In this document: piece by piece, positions 32,385-37,243 of the stretch
Layout: every line of letters begins with the position of its first letter
Position numbering within the stretch: the first letter of the stretch is position 1
NCBI GenBank assembly: GCA_002084805.1
Contig: NBMC01000013.1
Location: forward strand, 1-37,243
Length of the DNA: 37,243 nt
Source: Spirochaetaceae bacterium 4572_59
GTDB taxonomy: Bacteria; Spirochaetota; Spirochaetia; DSM-2461
Direction of reading: 5' to 3'
Notes under the pieces: generated by a model
What the model was told of the DNA's origin: nothing
Databases searched by the model: none
Seen by the model: the letters and a program-made list of their open reading frames with translations, nothing else
Translations under genes and position numbers: made by a program

Positions 32385-35300
32385 TTAATTAGAATAAACT
32401 CCACTCTCCGGTTTTTCCACCGGTTTTCGAGATCACTATGGGGAACAATAGGCATCGTTCCCCCCCTACCGATTACATCCATACGGGAATCCTGAATTCC
32501 CTGATGACTCAAAGCTGCTCGAACAGTGGCTGCCCGCTTCAGAGAGAGAGGCTGAAGTTCTTCTTTCTCCTCCTGTGCAGCTCTGTCTGGATTGTCATAA
32601 TATTCACTAACCGCATGACCTTCAACAACGATCTTGTAAGTTCCGTATTTATTTAGAACTTCAGATAGTCTTTTCAGGATATCACGATTTTTAATTCCCG
32701 ATTCTCCTGCAGAAACCAAGCTGGCTTTATAGGGTTCAAAAGTAATATTGGAGATCATAACCTTCAGATTATCACCATCACGTATAACAAGGATATCCAC
32801 AGGGATCTTTCCTTTACTTAGGGTGGAATTCCCTAAAAGATCTGTAACCCGCAGTTCGTAGGGGTAGTCTTCCGCGGACTGAACAAGTTCTCCCTGTCTG
32901 GATCTACCATCCCAGATGATTCTTTCAGAAGGTCTGCCTTTACCGCCAAAAGAGATAAACTCGTTCCCTTTAGGATCCAGGATTATCATCTTCCAGTCCC
33001 GGATGGGAGACAGATCCTTTACAGCTATGGCAATTTTCAACTCATCAGCTACATTATCATCATCCGGAGAGAAAGGCCTCGGTGTCAAATCAAGCTGAAC
33101 AAGTGGTGATGTATTATCTACGGCAAACTCACGGCTCTCAGCCACAGGCCTGTTCCCTTTGGCATAGATAACTTCCAGAGATCCCTTATGAAATCCTTCA
33201 ATCAGACGTCCCTTATCATCCCGTCCATCCCAGCTGATACCGGGAGGAACAACTCCGTTACCGCTGATGCTTTTTACGGCTTCACCAGCCTGGTTGTATA
33301 CGGTCAAAACCCATCTGTCAATCCCATCAGAATTAGTCACATGGCATGTAAAAACCTGATTGGGCAGTTCTTCCGAAACAGGAGAAAACAACGTATTCTT
33401 GGCTGTAAGATAGACAGCTGTAGATTTTGTATCCACTTCAATCCCCGGAATCTTAACTTCACTGCGATGACCCGCCAGATCCGTAGAACTGATGCTATAT
33501 TGATAGACACCATCAGGAACAGCATTTCCGTTTTCATCCCGACCATCCCACTCTACGCTTTCAACACGATTCTTCCAGAACCAGCTCTTCACGGCATTGC
33601 CTGAAGAGTCCTTCAGAATAGCTTCAAACGTAGGCTCAGTGCTTGAAGTCTGGACAATACGGATCGTATCCTTATTACCATCCCCGTCAGGTGAGAACAG
33701 AGTTGTGCTTACACGGCTTGTTATCTCGGGAGCCTGAGTATCCTTCAAGAATTCTGTAGATCGAGCTGTGGAAGTCGTTCCATTTGTATAGCCAGCTGTC
33801 AGCTCTGCAATATAGCTGCCGTCAGGCGCAATATTTTCATCATCACTCTGACCATCCCAGAAAAACTCAGAACCGGGTTTCCCTGTTCCACTCCAACTCT
33901 TAACAGGAGATACTGCAATACCGCTGACATTGACAGAATAGATATGAAGATTCCAATTGGTAATGTTTTCGGGCTCATCAATTAGGGGATAGAGGATCTG
34001 CTTATCTTTTATGCCGTCACTGTCAGGAGAAAAGGCGTTCTCACTGACCGAAACCTGCACCGACATTTCCCGGGTATCAAGCTGGATTCTGTGAGCTGCG
34101 GAAACAGCTCTATTCCCTGCCTTATCCGTAGCTTCAAGAACCATAAAATAAGAACCATCTGATACGGGTTTTCCCTGATTGTCATTACCACTCCAGACAA
34201 TCTCCGGATCGGCCATACCACGCCAAAAAAAGGATTTAACCGTTTCGTTTTCACTGTTGCGGATAAAACCTTCCCAGTAATCCTCTTCTGTTGTATTAAG
34301 GGTCAGGGTCAGAGAGAATTTTTTATCCGTTTCATTGAGAGTCAGAATATTGCTTCCAGAGATTGAACCCTTGGGAGCAGTTGTATCTACAGAAAACCAG
34401 GGAGAATAGACTTCCGGTTCATAGCCGTTCTGATAACGGACCGTCATAAATCCCTGATATTTTCCTTCGTCGATAAATCCACCCGCAGAATCTTCTCCTT
34501 TGTAGGCTATTGAATCGGGAACCTCCAGAACACCTTCCCGGCGGCTGTTATAGCGCCATGCAACATTACTCCGGCTGTCCAGAACTTGTACTTCCCATTC
34601 CAGAATGCCAGCGGTTACGGGGATTCCCGTACCAAACTGTATGGTATCGTTTCCCTCTCTGTTTCCGGGAGAGATAAATGAGTTGTCTATGGTGAGACTG
34701 ACGGGAGGCTTTTCTGTATTTATCAGAATATCGACAAGGGAGTCCTCTACAAAATTTCCTGCCGGATCGGTAGATCTAACTATATAACTGTAAACACCGT
34801 CGGGAACGATAACCCCGGAGTTGTCTTTTCCATCCCATTCGAATGCCTCGGGGCTACCCTCTTCCCACGTAATATTCCGCACTGTATCACCGGACAGATT
34901 CTGAATATCCGCTTCCCAGAGATTCTCGGAAGATCCTTCCTGTGTTATAAGAAGAATGTCTTTATTTCCATCTCCATCAGGTGAGAAAATCAGATCAATG
35001 CCCTCCTGCTTTTCAAGTATTACAGTGGGCTGGACAGTATCAACTTCTATGGGGTAGGACCCTGTTTCTGACATATTATCATTGTCATCCCAGAACTGAA
35101 GTGAGTAAGTGTATTTTCCGTCAGGAGCCAGTTCTCCCGAGTCCATAACACCATCCCATCGGAATGATTCGGGAATGCTTGTCCCTTTCTTTTCTGTAAA
35201 CATCCTATCAAAAATATTCTTGAAAGATTCATTTTCGGGACGTTCATCCTTATTACGAAACTCTTTAACAATATCACCATCTTCATTTCTGATGGTCAGA

Positions 35301-36403
35301 TAATAGCCCATAACATAACGTTCATCATTAACAGTAAAGGGAGTCTCAATTTCATCCTGTACACCATTCAAGTCGGGGGAGATATAAACCGTATGATCCT
35401 GCTCCAATGTGATTGAGGGAGGAGTTGTATCTCTCACACCGAAAGGTATGGTAACTCCTGATCCTATCCCATGAATATTATCATAGAGGGGGGCATAAGC
35501 ACACTGAATTTCAATTTCACTCGTCTGCTTTTCTGTTTTCCCATCCTCTTTTCCCTTGAACTGGTAGTTATAGTAAATACCGAAAGAGGGGATCACTGTC
35601 TGATAGTCACCATCCAAAAGGTCTGTCAGGATCATGGAAGAAGAAAGGGCTATTCGTAGCTTATCCTGTATATTCACTTCCTGTGCGACTTCAAACCTCA
35701 GATCGGAAAGAGTAGGAAATCCTACATCTCCCGACATAGACCATAAAAAGTCCTCTTTCTCAATAAGATCAAATCCGGCTCCCACATTAAAGGTCAGATT
35801 TTCAGGAATGGCTGCCATATAATCTGAAGCGGAACCATAGTTGTATCCCAGTCCGGTCAGGGAGGCTCCCCACTTGAGCTTGCGAAACTTACCTATGGTA
35901 CCCGGTTTATGGATAAAACCGATATTGAGACCGGCTCCCCAGTCCTCTGTCCCGTAAGCACCCGAAACTCCGAAACCCGTATATAAATTTTTATATAGCT
36001 CTTTGGAAAAGGTCAGATCCATGGATCCGAAAGTGCCGAAGTCCAAGCTGCTATGGTCAAAATCACTGAGGGTCACCACATGAAGTGCCCCTGTGAGTAC
36101 ACCATATTTCCCCGGATAGGAAAGACCTGTATTGAAGACATGACCCATTCCCTGCATCCCGCTGTCCCACTCCTGAAGATTAACATAGGAGGCATCCAGT
36201 ATGATCCTCTGAAAATTTCCAGCAGCAGCCGGGTTGAGTGTGACTGCTTGTGGAGTATCCATCCTGATAACGGAAGTCCCCCCACCCATAAACAGGGGAG
36301 AATTGAGTGTTTTTATGAGTTCTCCTGAAGAATCAGCATTTAAGCTTGTCATCCCCACAATTAAAACTGCTTTTAATATAATCCTGCGGGTTATCTGATT
36401 CAT
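32381..36403 (-). CDS. Outer-membrane barrel, FlgD-like Ig repeats and OmpA domain in one protein (1340 aa)
   Basis: A signal peptide (residues about 8-24) leads into a region of about 280 residues rich in alternating aromatic strands (LNPAAAGNF near the start), matching the UPF0164/PorV-like outer-membrane barrel of spirochaetes. About eight FlgD/CHU-type Ig-like modules follow, recognised by FSPDGDGNKD and WDGRDxxGxxVPDGxY motifs; three are degenerate. The last 125 residues form an OmpA-like peptidoglycan-binding domain (VVEGHA, KRAATVRAAL, NRWKNRRVEF). Such an arrangement could tie the outer membrane to the cell wall with a long spacer. CAGGAGG precedes the ATG at 36403. Its stop overlaps rlmKL. 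Confidence 0.85.
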   Translation of the reverse strand: MNQITRRIILKAVLIVGMTSLNADSSGELIKTLNSPLFMGGGTSVIRMDTPQAVTLNPAAAGNFQRIILDASYVNLQEWDSGMQGMGHVFNTGLSYPGKYGVLTGALHVVTLSDFDHSSLDFGTFGSMDLTFSKELYKNLYTGFGVSGAYGTEDWGAGLNIGFIHKPGTIGKFRKLKWGASLTGLGYNYGSASDYMAAIPENLTFNVGAGFDLIEKEDFLWSMSGDVGFPTLSDLRFEVAQEVNIQDKLRIALSSSMILTDLLDGDYQTVIPSFGIYYNYQFKGKEDGKTEKQTSEIEIQCAYAPLYDNIHGIGSGVTIPFGVRDTTPPSITLEQDHTVYISPDLNGVQDEIETPFTVNDERYVMGYYLTIRNEDGDIVKEFRNKDERPENESFKNIFDRMFTEKKGTSIPESFRWDGVMDSGELAPDGKYTYSLQFWDDNDNMSETGSYPIEVDTVQPTVILEKQEGIDLIFSPDGDGNKDILLITQEGSSENLWEADIQNLSGDTVRNITWEEGSPEAFEWDGKDNSGVIVPDGVYSYIVRSTDPAGNFVEDSLVDILINTEKPPVSLTIDNSFISPGNREGNDTIQFGTGIPVTAGILEWEVQVLDSRSNVAWRYNSRREGVLEVPDSIAYKGEDSAGGFIDEGKYQGFMTVRYQNGYEPEVYSPWFSVDTTAPKGSISGSNILTLNETDKKFSLTLTLNTTEEDYWEGFIRNSENETVKSFFWRGMADPEIVWSGNDNQGKPVSDGSYFMVLEATDKAGNRAVSAAHRIQLDTREMSVQVSVSENAFSPDSDGIKDKQILYPLIDEPENITNWNLHIYSVNVSGIAVSPVKSWSGTGKPGSEFFWDGQSDDENIAPDGSYIAELTAGYTNGTTSTARSTEFLKDTQAPEITSRVSTTLFSPDGDGNKDTIRIVQTSSTEPTFEAILKDSSGNAVKSWFWKNRVESVEWDGRDENGNAVPDGVYQYSISSTDLAGHRSEVKIPGIEVDTKSTAVYLTAKNTLFSPVSEELPNQVFTCHVTNSDGIDRWVLTVYNQAGEAVKSISGNGVVPPGISWDGRDDKGRLIEGFHKGSLEVIYAKGNRPVAESREFAVDNTSPLVQLDLTPRPFSPDDDNVADELKIAIAVKDLSPIRDWKMIILDPKGNEFISFGGKGRPSERIIWDGRSRQGELVQSAEDYPYELRVTDLLGNSTLSKGKIPVDILVIRDGDNLKVMISNITFEPYKASLVSAGESGIKNRDILKRLSEVLNKYGTYKIVVEGHAVSEYYDNPDRAAQEEKEELQPLSLKRAATVRAALSHQGIQDSRMDVIGRGGTMPIVPHSDLENRWKNRRVEFILIK

Positions 36404-36513
36404 GAAAACCTCCTGAGCTTGTAATTTTTCATAAGAATCACTATGTTAACCATTATAATTCAATCAACACAATAACCCTAATATAACAAAAAAAAAATAG
36501 AATGGAGAGTATT
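36404..36513. promoter_or_regulatory. Divergent intergenic region between envelope protein and methyltransferase genes
   Basis: The 110 bases contain ATTATAAT (36452-36459), a perfect palindrome that offers a TATAAT -10 on both strands. A second -10-like box, TATAAC, lies at 36482-36487 on the plus strand, followed by a run of ten A (36488-36497). I find no convincing -35 for any of them. The plus-strand gene has GGAGAG at 36504-36509. Confidence 0.35.
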
Positions 36514-37243
36514 ATGGATAAAAAAAAGGACGAACCATGGTTTTCTGATGAGTGGTTCTGGGAGACATACGGTCCTCTTATGTTTGATGAAAAAAGACTC
36601 TCCGAAACCCCATCAGAGGTAGATGGAATCATCAGACTTGCCGGATTGGAAGACAAATCTGAGATTCTGGACTGCTGCTGCGGTATGGGCCGCCATACCA
36701 TTGAAATGGCCTCCAGAGGGTTCAGCATGTCCGGTGTCGACCTTTCTGCGGGCTATCTTAAAACAGCCATAAAGGATGCAAAAGAGAAAAAACTGGACAT
36801 AGAATGGAAACGGATGGATGTCCTTGATATGGATTATGAAAACCGTTTTGACGCTATCCTTAATATGTTCAGCTCCTTCGGGTATTTTGATGATCCGGAG
36901 GATGATCTGGTCCTTCTGAAAAAGATGCATTCCGCCCTGAAAGATGATGGCGTTCTCTTTATGGATATGTGGGGGAAAGAAGTCCTGGCACGGGATTTTG
37001 AAGAAAGAGTCTGGTTTGAGCGCGAAGAAGGTCTTAAAATCCTTCTTGAATACTCGGTTGACCTGAACTGGACGGAACTTCACAACCGCTGGCTCTTTTT
37101 CAAGGATGATAAGATGACAGAATACTCCTTCCACCACCGTATATTCTCAGCCTATGAGATGTCTGTAATGCTGGGAGAAGCCGGCTTCGAGCAGGTTGAT
37201 GTTTATGGAGATTTTACAGGATCCCTCTATGACCATCAGGCAA
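36514..37243 (+). CDS. Class I SAM-dependent methyltransferase (partial, runs off the window)
   Basis: The frame is open from ATG 36514-36516 to the last base (243 codons) with no stop, so the C-terminus is missing. An in-frame ATG at 36502 is an alternative, but GGAGAG at 36504-36509 favours 36514. Motif I is ILDCCCGMGRHTIEMA with GVDLS following (acidic residue binding the ribose of SAM), and FDAILNMFSSFGYF is the post-II motif. The domain is a Methyltransf_25/UbiE-type. The substrate cannot be told from sequence. It is divergent from the 1340-residue envelope protein. Confidence 0.85.
   Translation, partial: MDKKKDEPWFSDEWFWETYGPLMFDEKRLSETPSEVDGIIRLAGLEDKSEILDCCCGMGRHTIEMASRGFSMSGVDLSAGYLKTAIKDAKEKKLDIEWKRMDVLDMDYENRFDAILNMFSSFGYFDDPEDDLVLLKKMHSALKDDGVLFMDMWGKEVLARDFEERVWFEREEGLKILLEYSVDLNWTELHNRWLFFKDDKMTEYSFHHRIFSAYEMSVMLGEAGFEQVDVYGDFTGSLYDHQA

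Overview
The window looks like a piece of the chromosome of a free-living or marine-type spirochaete (Spirochaetales). The reasons are a UPF0164-like outer-membrane barrel fused to FlgD-type Ig repeats and an OmpA domain, PEGA and TPR envelope proteins, a lolC-lolD-lolE block behind ftsY, a large CheA/CheR/CheB/CheD/CheW chemotaxis locus and a moderate-to-low GC content. The genus assignment is inference; no rRNA is present.

Layout. Bases 1-740 hold almost no coding sequence. They do contain a compact transcription unit: a near-consensus promoter, a tRNA-shaped sequence lacking its anticodon arm, and an intrinsic terminator. From 741 to 4243 (minus strand) lies a hybrid sensor histidine kinase (dCache, HAMP, PAS repeats, HisKA, ATPase, receiver) whose third PAS domain is broken by a frame change near base 2025. 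At 4473-6140 (plus strand) is a uridine-kinase-like nucleoside kinase with a long N-terminal extension. It converges on a secreted 982-residue TPR protein, which follows clpC.

From 11733 to 36403 every gene is on the minus strand, tightly packed and often overlapping, so transcription runs from high to low coordinates. The order of transcription is: the 1340-residue envelope protein, rlmKL, a previously untracked 44-residue membrane protein, a 592-residue protein of unknown function, an Hpt protein, cheD, cheW, cheY, a STAS protein, cheA, cheR, cheB, a soluble receptor-like protein, a solitary Cas2-like protein, prfB (with its programmed +1 frameshift), a second cheY-like gene, a PEGA protein, ftsY, a YD/MORN-like secreted protein, and lolC, lolD, lolE. 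A plus-strand SAM methyltransferase runs off the right edge.

Functional themes. (1) Chemotaxis core 20226-28197, with non-standard parts: a CheA linker carrying two GspE-N/MshEN-like motifs, a STAS protein without a phosphorylatable serine, a free Hpt, and a receptor-like cytoplasmic protein with a CheZ-resembling D-x-x-x-Q helix. No CheX/CheC/CheZ gene is present. (2) Protein biogenesis and envelope unit 11733-20182: a Cas2-like protein, RF2, FtsY and the Lol lipoprotein exporter form one chain of overlapping genes. It starts at a promoter whose spacer contains an inverted repeat and whose predicted +1 falls on the first start codon. The best candidates for something undescribed are the solitary Cas2-like gene coupled to prfB, the anticodon-less tRNA unit, the CheA MshEN-like linker, and the CheZ-like helix in the soluble receptor-like protein.
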